A stretch of DNA of 64,000 nt from Solea solea (lineage: Eukaryota; Chordata; Actinopteri; Pleuronectiformes; Soleidae), in NCBI RefSeq assembly GCF_958295425.1, contig NC_081134.1, positions 7,872,054 through 7,936,053 of the forward strand, given 5' to 3'. Below are positions 1-10,639 of the stretch, one piece after another; position 1 is the first letter of the stretch; each line of letters opens with the position of its first letter. The translations under genes were made by a program, and so were the position numbers. A model generated the notes under the pieces. That model did not search any database, had not been told where the DNA came from, and saw only the letters and a list, made by a program, of their open reading frames with translations.

Positions 1-503
1 TTGGACGACATACTATACTATGACTTTTTGGACTGATTTTGGACCACATACTAACCTAAGACTTTTTTGACTTATTTTGGACGACATACTAACCTATGAC
101 TTTTTTGACTGATTTTGGACGACATACTATACTATGACTTTTTTGACTGATTTTGGACGACATACTAACCTTTGACCGTTTTGACTGATTTTGGACCACA
201 TACTAACCTATGACTTTTTTGACACATTTTGGACGACATACTATACTATGGCTTTTTGGACAACATACTAACCTACGACTTTTTTGTAACATTTTGGACG
301 ACATACTAACCTATGACTTTTTTTGTCACATTTAGGATGACATACTTAAGTATGACTTTTTGTCACATTTTGAACGACATACTATACCATGACTTTTTGG
401 ACAAATTTTGGACAACATACTTACATACGACTGTTTTGTCACATTTTGGACGACATACTAACCTATAACTTTTTTGTGAAATAATAGACATTTCAACGGA
501 CCA

Positions 504-576
504 TGTCACAGTCGGGATTCAAACCCATAATGCTAGGATTGTTAGGCTAGTGCATTAACCATTAGGCCATAAGGCC
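504..576 (-). pseudogene. tRNA-like module in satellite, copy 1
   Basis: This is a 73-nt tRNA-like sequence read on the minus strand. It has an intact A box (TGGCCTAATGG) at the D arm. The B box is damaged: GGTTTGAATCC, with the invariant C56 changed to T. The acceptor and anticodon stems pair poorly, so this is not a functional tRNA. It sits in a block of about 135 bp that interrupts the 38-bp satellite and begins with GTGAAATAATAGACATTTCA. Confidence 0.75.
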
Positions 577-1506
577 AACATGTATCACTTTGGCGACATA
601 CCAACCTATGACTGTTTTCACCGATTTTGGACGACATACTATACTATGACTTTTTTGAGTGATTTTGGACGACATACAATACTATGACTTTTTTGAGTGA
701 TTTTGGACGACATACTAACCTATGACTTTTTTGAAAATTTTGGACGACATACTATACTATGACTTTTTGACACATTTTGGACGACATACTAACCTAAGAC
801 TTTTTTGACTGATTTTGGACGACATACTATACTATGACTTTTTGACACATTTTGGACGACATACTAAAGTATGACTTTTTTGTAACATTTTGGACAACAT
901 ACTATACTATGAGTTTTTTGAGCGATTTTCGACGACATACTAACCTATGACTTTTTTGTCACATTTTGGACGACATACTAAAGTATGACTTTTTTGTCAC
1001 ATTTTGGACAACATACTATACTATGACTTTTTTGAGTCATTTTGGACGACATACTAACCTATGACTTTTTTGACTGATTTTGGACCACATACTAACCTAT
1101 GACTTTTTTGACTGATTTTGGACCACATACTAACCTATGACTTTTTTGACACATTTTGGATGACATACTAACCTACGACTTTTTTGTAACATTTTGGACG
1201 ACATACTAACCTATGACTTTTTTGAGTGATTTTGGACCACATACTAAACTATGACTTTTTTGACTGATTTTGGACCACATACTAACCTATGACTTTTTTG
1301 ACGACATACTAACCTATGACTTTTTTGAGTGATTTTGGACCACATACTAACCTATGACTTTTTTGACTGATTTTGGACCACATACTGACCTATGACTTTT
1401 TTGACACATTTTGGACGACATACTTACCTACGACTTTTTTGTAACATTTTGGACGACATACTATACTATGACTTTTTTGTGAAATAATAGACATTTCAAC
1501 GAACTA

Positions 1507-1579
1507 TGTCACAGTCGGGATTCGAACCCATAATGCTAGGATTGTTAAGCTAGCGCATTAACCATTAGGCCACAAGGCC
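1507..1579 (-). pseudogene. tRNA-like module in satellite, copy 2
   Basis: This is the same 73-nt minus-strand module as at 504-576, with intact A box TGGCCTAATGG and intact B box GGTTCGAATCC at canonical spacing. It differs from the other copies by two base changes in the anticodon arm region (1549-1555). The anticodon position reads AAC, and the acceptor stem pairs at only about half its positions. Confidence 0.78.
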
Positions 1580-2112
1580 AACATGTATCACTTTGGTGAC
1601 ATACCAACCTATGACTGTTTTCACCGATTTTGGACGACATACTATACTATGACTTTTTTGAGTGATTTTGGACGACATACAATACTATGACTTTTTTGAG
1701 TGATTTTGGACGACATACTAACCTATGACTTTTTTCACCAATTTTGGACAACATACTATACTATGACTTTCATATCTGTATTTGGACGACATACTATACT
1801 ATGACTTTTTGACTAATTTTAGACGACATACTAACCTATGACTTTTTTGACACATTTTGGATGACATACTATACTATGACTTTTTGGACACATTTGGGAC
1901 AACATAGTATACTATGACTTTTTTGAGTGATTTTGGACGACATACTAACCTATGCCTTTTTTGACTGATTTTGGACGACATACTATACTATGACTTTTTG
2001 ACACATTTTGGACGACATACTAAAGTATGACTTTTTTATAGATTTTGGATGACATACTATACTATGACTTTTTGGACACATTTTGGACAACATACTATAC
2101 TATGACTTTTTT

Positions 2113-3800
2113 GAGTGATTTTGGACGAAATACTAACCTATGACTTTTTTGACACATATTGGACGACATACTATACTATGACTTTTTAGACACATTTTGG
2201 ACAACATACTATACTATGACTTTTTGAGTCATTTTGGACGACATACTAAAGTATGACTTTTTTGTAACATTTTGGACAACATACTATACTATGAGTTTTT
2301 TGAGCGATTTTCGACGACATACTAACCTATGACTTTTTTGTCACATATTGGACGACATACTAAAGTATGACTTTTTTTTATAGATTTTGGATGACATACT
2401 ATACTATGACTTTTTTGTCACATTTTGGACAACATACTATACTATGACTTTTTTGAGTCATTTTGGACGACATACTAACCTATGACTTTTTTGACAAATT
2501 TTGGACGACATACTATACTATGACTTTTTGACACATTTTGGACGACATACTAACCTAAGACTTTTTTGACTGATTTTGGACGACATACTATACTATGACT
2601 TTTTTGACTGATTTTGGACCACATACTAACCTATGACTTTTTTGACTGATTTTGGACCACATACTAACCTATGACTTTTTTGACACATTTTGGATGACAT
2701 ACTAACCTATGACTTTTTTGAGTGATTTTGGACCACATACTAACCTACGACTTTTTTGTAACATTTTGGACGACATACTAACCTATGACTTTTTTGAGTG
2801 ATTTTGGACCACATACTAACCTATGACTTTTTTGAGTGATTTTGGACCACATACTAACCTATGACTTTTTTGACACATTTTGGACGACATACTATACTAT
2901 GACTTTTTGACACATTTTGGACGACATACTAAAGTATGACTTTTTTATAGATTTTGGATGACATACTAACCTAAGACTTTTTTGACACATTTTGGACGAC
3001 ATACTATACTATGACTTTTTGGACACATTTTGGACAACATACTATACTATGACTTTTTTGAGTGATTTTGGACGAAATACTAACCTATGACTTTTTTGAC
3101 ACATATTGGACGACATACTATACTATGACTTTTTAGACACATTTTGGACAACATACTATACTATGACTTTTTTGAGTCATTTTGGACGACATACTAAAGT
3201 ATGACTTTTTTGTAACATTTTGGACAACATACTATACTATGAGTTTTTTGAGCGATTTTCGACGACATACTAACCTATGACTTTTTTGTCACATATTGGA
3301 CGACATACTAAAGTATGACTTTTTTTTATAGATTTTGGATGACATACTATACTATGACTTTTTTGTCACATTTTGGACAACATACTATACTATGACTTTT
3401 TTGAGTCATTTTGGACGACATACTAACCTATGACTTTTTTGACAAATTTTGGACGACATACTATACTATGACTTTTTGACACATTTTGGACGACATACTA
3501 ACCTAAGACTTTTTTGACTGATTTTGGACGACATACTATACTATGACTTTTTTGACTGATTTTGGACCACATACTAACCTATGACTTTTTTGACTGATTT
3601 TGGACCACATACTAACCTATGACTTTTTTGACACATTTTGGATGACATACTAACCTATGACTTTTTTGAGTGATTTTGGACCACATACTAACCTACGACT
3701 TTTTTGTAACATTTTGGACGACATACTAACCTATGACTTTTTTGAGTGATTTTGGACCACATACTAACCTATGACTTTTTTGACTGATTTTGGACCACAT
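2113..3800. repeat. Higher-order duplication in satellite
   Basis: A block of at least 700 bp starting near 2113 recurs almost unchanged at an offset of about 947 bp, starting near 3060. Both copies share rare unit variants in the same order: a GGACGAAATAC unit, an ACATATTGGACG unit, a GAGCGATTTTCGACG unit and a unit with an extra-long T run before ATAGATTTTGG. The main difference I saw is one T in a homopolymer near 2220 and 3171. This indicates a recent unequal exchange or amplification within the array. Confidence 0.8.
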
Positions 3801-3885
3801 ACTAACCTATGACTTTTTTGACACATTTTGGACGACATACTATACTATGACTTTTTTGTGAAATAATAGACATTTCAATGAACTA

Positions 3886-3958
3886 TGTCACAGTCGGGAT
3901 TCGAACCCATAATGCTAGGATTGTTAGGCTAGTGCATTAACCATTAGGCCACAAGGCC
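3886..3958 (-). pseudogene. tRNA-like module in satellite, copy 3
   Basis: This is the copy closest to the consensus of the four. In tRNA numbering T8, G18, T33, T54, T55, C56, A58 and C61 are in register and the total length is 73. The D stem pairs at three of four positions and the T stem at four of five including one wobble. The anticodon stem pairs only if shifted by one base. From memory of the family, it matches tRNA-Arg(CCU) at roughly seven positions in ten, with all three anticodon bases changed. Confidence 0.78.
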
Positions 3959-4862
3959 AACATGTATCACTTTGGCGACATACCAACCTATGCCTCTTTT
4001 GTCACATTTTGGACGCCATACCAACCTATGACTGTTTTCACCGATTTTGGACGACATACTATACTATGACTTTTTTGAGTGATTTTGGACGACATACTAA
4101 CCTATGACTTTTTTGACACATTTTGGACGACATACTAACCTATGACTTTTTTGACACATTTTGGACGACATACTATACTATGACTTTTTGGACTCATTTT
4201 GGACGACATACTATACTACGACTTTTTGACACATTTTGGACGACATACTAACCTAAGACTTTTTGGACTCATTTTGGACAACATACTATACTATGACTTT
4301 TTTGAGTGATTTTGGACGACATACTAACCTATGACTTTTTTGACAAATTTTGGACGACATACTATACTACGACTTTTTGACACATTTTGGACGACATACT
4401 AACCTAAGACTTTTTTGAGTGATTTTGGACGACATACTAACCTATGACTTTTTTGAGTGATTTTGGACCACATACTATACTATGAGTTTTTTGACTGATT
4501 TTGGACGACATACTAACCTATGACTTTTTTGACACATTTTGGACGACATACTATACTATGGCTTTTTGGACACATTTTGGACAACATACTAACCTACGAC
4601 ATTTTTGTAACATTTTGGACGACATACTAACGTATGACTTTTTTCACCTTTTTTGGACGACATACTAACCTATGACTTTTTTGACTGATTTTGGACCACA
4701 TACTAACCTATGACTGTTTTGACTTATTTTGGACCACATACTATACTATGACTTTTTGGACAAATTTTGGACAACATACTTACCTACGACTTTTTTGTAA
4801 CATTTTGGACGACATACTAACCTATAACTTTTTTGTGAAATAATAGACATTTCAACGAACCA

Positions 4863-4935
4863 TGTCACAGTCGGGAATCGAACCCATGACGCTAGGATTG
4901 TTAGGCTAGTGCATTAACCATTAGGCCACAAGGTC
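4863..4935 (-). pseudogene. tRNA-like module in satellite, copy 4
   Basis: This is the fourth copy of the 73-nt module. The A box is intact, and the B box reads GGTTCGATTCC, which still fits the consensus. One base is changed in the 5' acceptor strand at 4934. It lies 977 bp after copy 3, close to the 1003 bp between copies 1 and 2, as expected if the module was copied as part of a longer unit. Confidence 0.76.
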
Positions 4936-5706
4936 AACATGTATCACTTTGGCGACATACCGACCTATGCCTTTTTTGTCACATTTTGGAGGACATACCA
5001 ACCTATGACTGTTTTCACCGATTTTGGACGACATACTAACCTAAGACTTTTTTCACCAATTTTGGACAACATACTATACTATGACTTTTTTGAGTGATTT
5101 TGGACGACATACTAACCTATGACTTTTTTGACACATTTTGGACGACATACTATACTATGACTTTTTGGACACATTTTGGACGACATACTAACCTATGACT
5201 TTTTTGACTGATTATGGACCACATACTAACCTATGACTTTTTTGACACATTTTGGACGACATACTATACTATGACTTTTTTGACTGATTTTGGACAACAT
5301 ACTAAACTATGAATTTTTTGACACATTTTGGACGACATACTAACCTATGACTTTTTTGACACATTTTGGACGACATACTAAACTATGAATTTTTTGACAC
5401 ATTTTGGACGACATACTAAACTATGACTTTTTTGACTGATTTTGGACCACATACTAACCTATGACTTTTTTGACTGATTTTGGACGACATACTAACCTAT
5501 GACTGTTTTGACTGATTTTGGACCACATACTATACTATGGCTTTTTGGACACATTTTGGACAACATACTAACCTACGACTTTTTTGTAACATTTTGGATG
5601 ACATACTAACCTATGACTTTTTTGACTGATTTTGGACGATAAAACATACTAATCTATGACTTATTTTTCACATTTTGGACGATATACTTCCGTATGACTT
5701 TTTCAC

Positions 5707-8440
5707 ATTAATTATTATTATATTGGATTATTTAACAGCCAATTCAAGTGCAAATGTTATCCTGCTAAATGTTTCTTGTCAGTGTAACCTTTCATTTAAG
5801 TCATGGAATTAAGTAAGATCTTACTTATACAGTACAGTCTCATTAGTTTTTTTTTAATTATTGCTGACCACAACTATTTATTTAGCCTCTGTGGAGTAGT
5901 GCATGTCTACTTTTCCAAAATGTCCACTCTGTATCCTTTGAGACCCAAAATAATTACTGTGCACTAGATAAAGAACACAAACATTCAAATAAATGGTAAA
6001 GGAAGGACATCATTTAGTAGTGATTTAGGACAAAACCTGCTCAACATGAGAGAGAGAGTGAGCATTGTCCGTATGTACTTTCAGCTCTGAGCCATTATAA
6101 GTTAAATCTAAATGTCTGGCTTTCTCTTTTTTTTTTTTTGAAAAGTCTACAAAGTGTTTTAAAGCCATAATTTGGCAGGAAAGAGTGCTGCCCGTGTTGC
6201 TGAACTGGAAATTTTGCTGAGTTTTTGTGCAGTAGAAGAAAGCCTTGCTCCCGGCTGTGAGAGGTTCCCTGTCTGTGGACTGCAGATAATGAGGTGATAA
6301 CTGTTAGCTGGAAGAGAGCAGCACAGTCGGACCACAGGATCAGTTTCGGAGAGAATCGACGTCTCAGCCAGTCAAATAGTAGCGTACGGTTTTATGAGGT
6401 ACATCCTGAATTCCTCCAGGTTTAATGTCTCCATCAGAGGGACATCAAAAGGAAGGGATTAGAGCAACACAACAGAGGTAAGTGTGGAGAGGAGTCTTCG
6501 CTAAACTCCACAGCGCTTTTGATAGTGCTCATCCCTGCCAAAATGTAGCCATGGCAACAGAGGAGAGGGAAGTGTGCAGCATTGATAAGAGTGCGACAGG
6601 GGATGAAGGGGTTGACAGATCATTTTGGAGAAGTCTGACCCTTCTGCAGAAGGATCGTCGTCTTGTCTGGGAAATTAATACCATACGCAGATGGTGTGTA
6701 GAGATTGACAGTCCCAATTCTCTCTGTGGAAGCAATTTAACACAAATCATACTACAAAGTGTTAACTTCAGACACCAGTGAGGGTATTTTCACACTGTAA
6801 ATGCCTGTGACTGTGGGTCTCTTCTTCAAGTCCTTTAGGATTTATCTGCTGTGCCAAGCTTGCTCTGCTTCACATTGTTTGGAGAGTGTGCACAAAACTG
6901 CACTTCCGTGCCTTTAGCTGGGCTTTAGCATTCTGCTACGTGCAGAAGTAGACATCCAACATCAAGGGCACCAGTTTGAAAGCAACAAGATCAAATAAGC
7001 AGGCAAATTAAATATCAACTCGCCTGCTGTTTCTGAACTCGTTCCTAAAAACCATATTTATTGCAGAGCAGGATTTAGAGTAAACAAGATTGGCAGAAAC
7101 ACCAGCTTTTGAAAACTTCTGGGAATACTTGATTTCCTCTCTTCATTTGTGAACACATGATGAGGAAGAGGAAGAGGAAGAGGAAGAGCACTGTACAGTA
7201 GAAGGGCCTCCAGCCAGCCTCAAGGGCCGCAAGCCGGATACAGCATACGATTTGACAATGCTAGTTTTTGCACCACTGATTCAGGCAGAGTCTACTTAAT
7301 TAGTAAAAATGGACACTAATTGAGCCCCAGCTGTATGTAGGGAAAAAAACAACATGCGGATCCCTGAGCACACACACCAACCCAAGAGCTGCAAGTCTCT
7401 GTGATCCTCCTCTTCCCCCCTGAGCTCCGTCTGTTCACTCAGTGAGTGTAGCGGCTTGTTAGCACACTGGGAGATTTGTAAGGATGATGAAAAGTTGTGA
7501 GGGTGGGAGATTCAGAATGAAGGAGAGGACAACGTCAGGACAACGTGTCCTACAAATGTGATGCAGAGGCACTACAAATAGCATCCAAGATTTTCATTAA
7601 GAAATGATTTCATTTATCTCAGTGGCAACTCGTCAGTAGTGGACGCTAGGGCGCCACCCAGGCCAGTCTCACATACTGAAGAATCACAGACTTTCACTGA
7701 TTATAAATATTACACACTGAGTAAAATGTGGTAATAAAAATTGTCTAAAGTCGGTGAAAAATGACGTATTTCCTGTCAGGGGTGCACAAATATTAAGTAC
7801 TGTAAGTCTGAAGCATTTCTGTAATTTACGAAATGTTATCTTCACTTAAGAAGTGGGTCCTGATATTAAAAGTATGGGAAAACACTGTCATAACATGAGT
7901 CGTATATGAGTATCATATGTGATACTTAATGAAGTGTTTAACCCTTTAACAGCGCACTTTTATCGTAATTATGTGACGGTTTGTGCAATCGGAAAAATTC
8001 CAAATGTTTCTGAAAGCTGAGAAGTTGCACGTCAAAACCAATATGTGGTAATTATGGTAATCAGCGTCTTTGTCACCAGAGAGGATTGAGTGGGAAAAAC
8101 GCCTGGACATAGTTTCCATGTTTGGCCTGTTTTTGGACATTGAGATAAAACTCAAATGTTATTTTAAATATTTATAACACGCAAAATCTGGTGTTCGTGT
8201 ACAACTACAGTGTTTTTTCTAAATAAAACTTTTTCTTTTTTTCATTTGAAATTGTTTATACACCATTTTAACATGCAGTAAATTCGAAATAATTGCAATG
8301 TATTGAAAGTTATTCTGGAAAATTGGGCAATGTCCAGGCGGACATTTTGAGGGTTAGGTGTCAAAGTGTTAAGTTTCATTTAAATGTGGAAGTTATATAC
8401 TTTTTAATGGAAAATCAATATCAGACAAACTCTGAGAAGT
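5707..8440. other. Intergenic, no recognised gene; dispersed repeat inside
   Basis: No convincing coding exon is visible. A sequence near 6478 (AACAGAG followed by GTAAGTG) would make a good splice donor after a G+C-richer stretch at 6300-6480, so a non-coding first exon is possible but unproven. 7938-8150 is a dispersed repeat listed separately. The short open frames look random. Confidence 0.6.
7938..8150 (+). repeat. Dispersed repeat, family with 33762-33955
   Basis: This segment recurs in reverse complement at 33762-33955 inside kcnmb3 intron 3. The best shared blocks are TTGCACGTCAAA, CAGCGTCTTTGTCACCAGAG and TTTTTGGACATTGAG, in the same order. The copies are diverged, with indels. No coding capacity or clear terminal repeats are visible, so the class is unknown; a short non-autonomous DNA transposon is possible. 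Confidence 0.7.
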
Positions 8441-8444
8441 ATGT

Positions 8445-8697
8445 TAATCTAAGTGTTCTCCACATGTGTGCATGGGTTTCCTTCCACTGTCTAAAAACAT
8501 GCAGATTTGTGGATTAGGCAAACTGGACACTCTAAATTGAGTGTGAATGTGTGAGTGGATGATGGTTTGTCTCTGTGATGGACTGGCGACCGGTCCAGGG
8601 TGTGATCCCGCCTTTTGCCCTATTGGCAGCTGAGATTGGCACAGCTCCCCCTGCAACCCTCATGTGGAGGATAAAGAGGTAGAAGATGGATGGATGA
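8445..8697 (+). mobile_element. Retrotransposon tail fragment, fish-wide family
   Basis: Hallmarks of a family common in fish genomes are CATGCAGATTTGTGG, GACACTCTAAATTG, GTCTCTGTGATGGACTGGCG and CCGGTCCAGGGTGTGATCC, ending in GGAGGATAAAG and a GATGGATGGATG tail. Related copies lie at 29100-29313 on the same strand and at 10404-10630 in reverse. It is the 3' part of a non-LTR element or a SINE sharing that tail, and no protein is encoded. Confidence 0.75.
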
Positions 8698-9236
8698 ATA
8701 CAGTGGTGGGATGCACCTGTAGGCTGCTTTGGTGGTTTGATGGTTACAGTGCGCAGGTAAATGTATTACTACACCCCCAGCTGCCTCTGGTGCGTTCTTC
8801 TGTCTTTAAATAAAGCTATAGAACGGCACTGTGCGTTTCTGCAGCATCATTTGCCAGTTTTGTCCATATGTCGTACAATAAACATGATTCCTGGATCTGA
8901 GCCAGACCGCAGCTATATAAATGAACACATTAAACTGGAAAGCTGACTTTGCCAAAACATGTAAATTAGATTTTCTGCTATGTAAATGAAAATATAATTC
9001 CTACCCCCACCCCCCACCCGTCACCAACCACCACCCCCAAGAGTAAACTATATAGCCAGAAGGCAAAGTAAACGCAGTGCAGTGCAAAGGCTTCCTGTTC
9101 AATGAACATAAATTTGTGAAAATGTTTTAAATCAGCCCCGTGCGCTTTGTTTCAGCATGTGTTCTGCCCAGATTTCATTTGTTTCCTTCATTGTGTCACA
9201 GATGTTGTACTGACATATGTTTTCACGATTCTCTCG

Positions 9237-9275
9237 TATGACAAATGCCGATCATGATCATCATCATCATCGTCA
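9237..9275. repeat. (ATC)n-like microsatellite
   Basis: A short imperfect trinucleotide run of ATC and CGTC units follows GATCATG. Confidence 0.7.
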
Positions 9276-9915
9276 TGGCATTTTTGCCACAGTTTATTAT
9301 TTTTACGGCGTCTTTTGTGGCAGCGTCGTATTCCCCTCGGTGATTTGGCACTCGAACCAGACTTAAATGACACACGATGAATTAAATTTGGCACGCAGCG
9401 CGTTGTGTCAGGGATAAGGCAGAATTTTGCCTCAGGTTGATTTCTGAACTCTAAACAATCATTCCTTTAGTATTCATTATTTCGTGCACGCACCCGTCAT
9501 GCAGCTGTTGACATCTTAAGTGAGGTCAGATGGTTATTAATCTAATCGACCACCGAAAAAAAAACTGCACTGCATTATTCACAAAACACAATAATGCACG
9601 ACAATCTATTCCACCGTAATAAGACTAATTCCAATTTGCAACATGTCAGGAAACATTTGAATCCGCATTTATGGGCATAATTAAACAGTTTGAATTATTT
9701 ACAGTGCGTATACTACTCATGTTACGGCGACAGATGTTTCTCTTTGGAAATGTTCTTTCTTTCACTTGAACCGATTTTTAAGAAAATGGTTTTCATCACG
9801 TCATCAAAGCGCTGGCAGGAGTTCAGATTTTGTCATCCAATTTTAGGAGGACTGGTTTTGGCATAAACAATCAGGCAGAGGAACAGACTGAAAGAGAGCA
9901 ATAAAGACCTCGACT

Positions 9916-9966
9916 GTGTTTGTGTGTGAGAGTGTGTGTGTGCGTGGGTGTGCGCGTGTGTGTGCA
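9916..9966. repeat. (GT)n-rich microsatellite
   Basis: Imperfect GT repeats are interrupted by GA, GC and GG. Confidence 0.85.
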
Positions 9967-10403
9967 TAAAGTTGTGTGTTAGAGTTAAGTGGAAGAAAAC
10001 AGACAGAAAAGCTGTTTTTAAACAGTAAATACTCATAGAAAACACTGCGACTCTTATAGTCACGTGTATTTATTTAATAATAAAGTCATGTTATATTGAT
10101 TCTTCCGTCAGCTTGGATTAATGGCAATCCAATCCACTATGTAATGTTGTTATACAGACGTACAATACTGTTCCTCTGAGGGACCATTCCTGTGTTGTTT
10201 GTTTTTAAATTATGCCGGAGGAAAATGGTCAAGGCTGAGGAAATAAGCCCACGATGTCATAGTGATGTCATCTGGGACCTATCAGGTTGGACTTGGTGGT
10301 GTGGAGAGATGGAACCGTGAATGCTTTTGGGAGGGTCCCACTAAATATATGTATAAACTCAACCCATGTGAGGAGCTACAAGTCCGCTTGTTTGCCTTCC
10401 GTT

Positions 10404-10630
10404 CTCCCTACAGTTTCGATCCATCCATTTTCTACCCAGTCCATCACAGGGACACATATAGAGACAAAACACCATTCACTCTCACACTCAGGGTCAATTT
10501 AGAGTGTCCAATTTGTCTAATCCCCATAGTGCATGATTTTAGACTGTGGGAGAACCCAGGGAAAACCCACGCACACACGGGGAGAACATGCAAACTCCAT
10601 GTTCCGACCAGGGCTCGAACCCTGGTCTGC
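10404..10630 (-). mobile_element. Retrotransposon tail fragment, reverse copy
   Basis: This is the reverse complement of the family at 8445-8697: CATCCATTTTCTACCCAGTC at the start, then CAGGGACACATATAGAGAC, GGGTCAATTTAGAGTGTCC, and a further upstream block with ACGGGGAGAACATGCAAACT and CCAGGGCTCGAACCCTGGTC. It is longer at its 5' side than the plus-strand copies. Confidence 0.75.
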
Positions 10631-10639
10631 AAAAAATTA

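Larger units (their letters stand above)
1..5706. repeat. Satellite array, 38-bp unit
   Basis: A tandem array runs from the first base to about 5706, so its left end lies outside the window. The unit is about 38 bp: a TTTTGGAC(G/C)ACATACTA core, then either TACTATGAC or ACCTATGAC, then a run of five to seven T and a short variable tail (GACTGA, GAGTGA, GACACA, GTAACA). About 150 units fit. Variant units alternate irregularly. Some are shortened or lose one T, and the last units before 5706 are degenerate. Every unit carries the T run on the plus strand, so the array is strongly strand-asymmetric. Four non-satellite modules are embedded (listed separately). There is no open reading frame of note. 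Satellite DNA of this kind is usually pericentromeric or subtelomeric, but position cannot be read from the sequence. Confidence 0.97.

Noticed and set aside
504..4935. Functional tRNA genes in the satellite
   Set aside because: Acceptor and anticodon stems do not pair, and the four copies share the same defects.
1..5706. CRISPR array or coding tandem repeat
   Set aside because: Units have no unique spacers, no cas genes exist, and all frames contain stops; it is a eukaryotic satellite.
6300..6480. Non-coding first exon ending at a GTAAGTG donor
   Set aside because: A single good donor with no partner acceptor or transcript evidence is not enough to annotate a gene.
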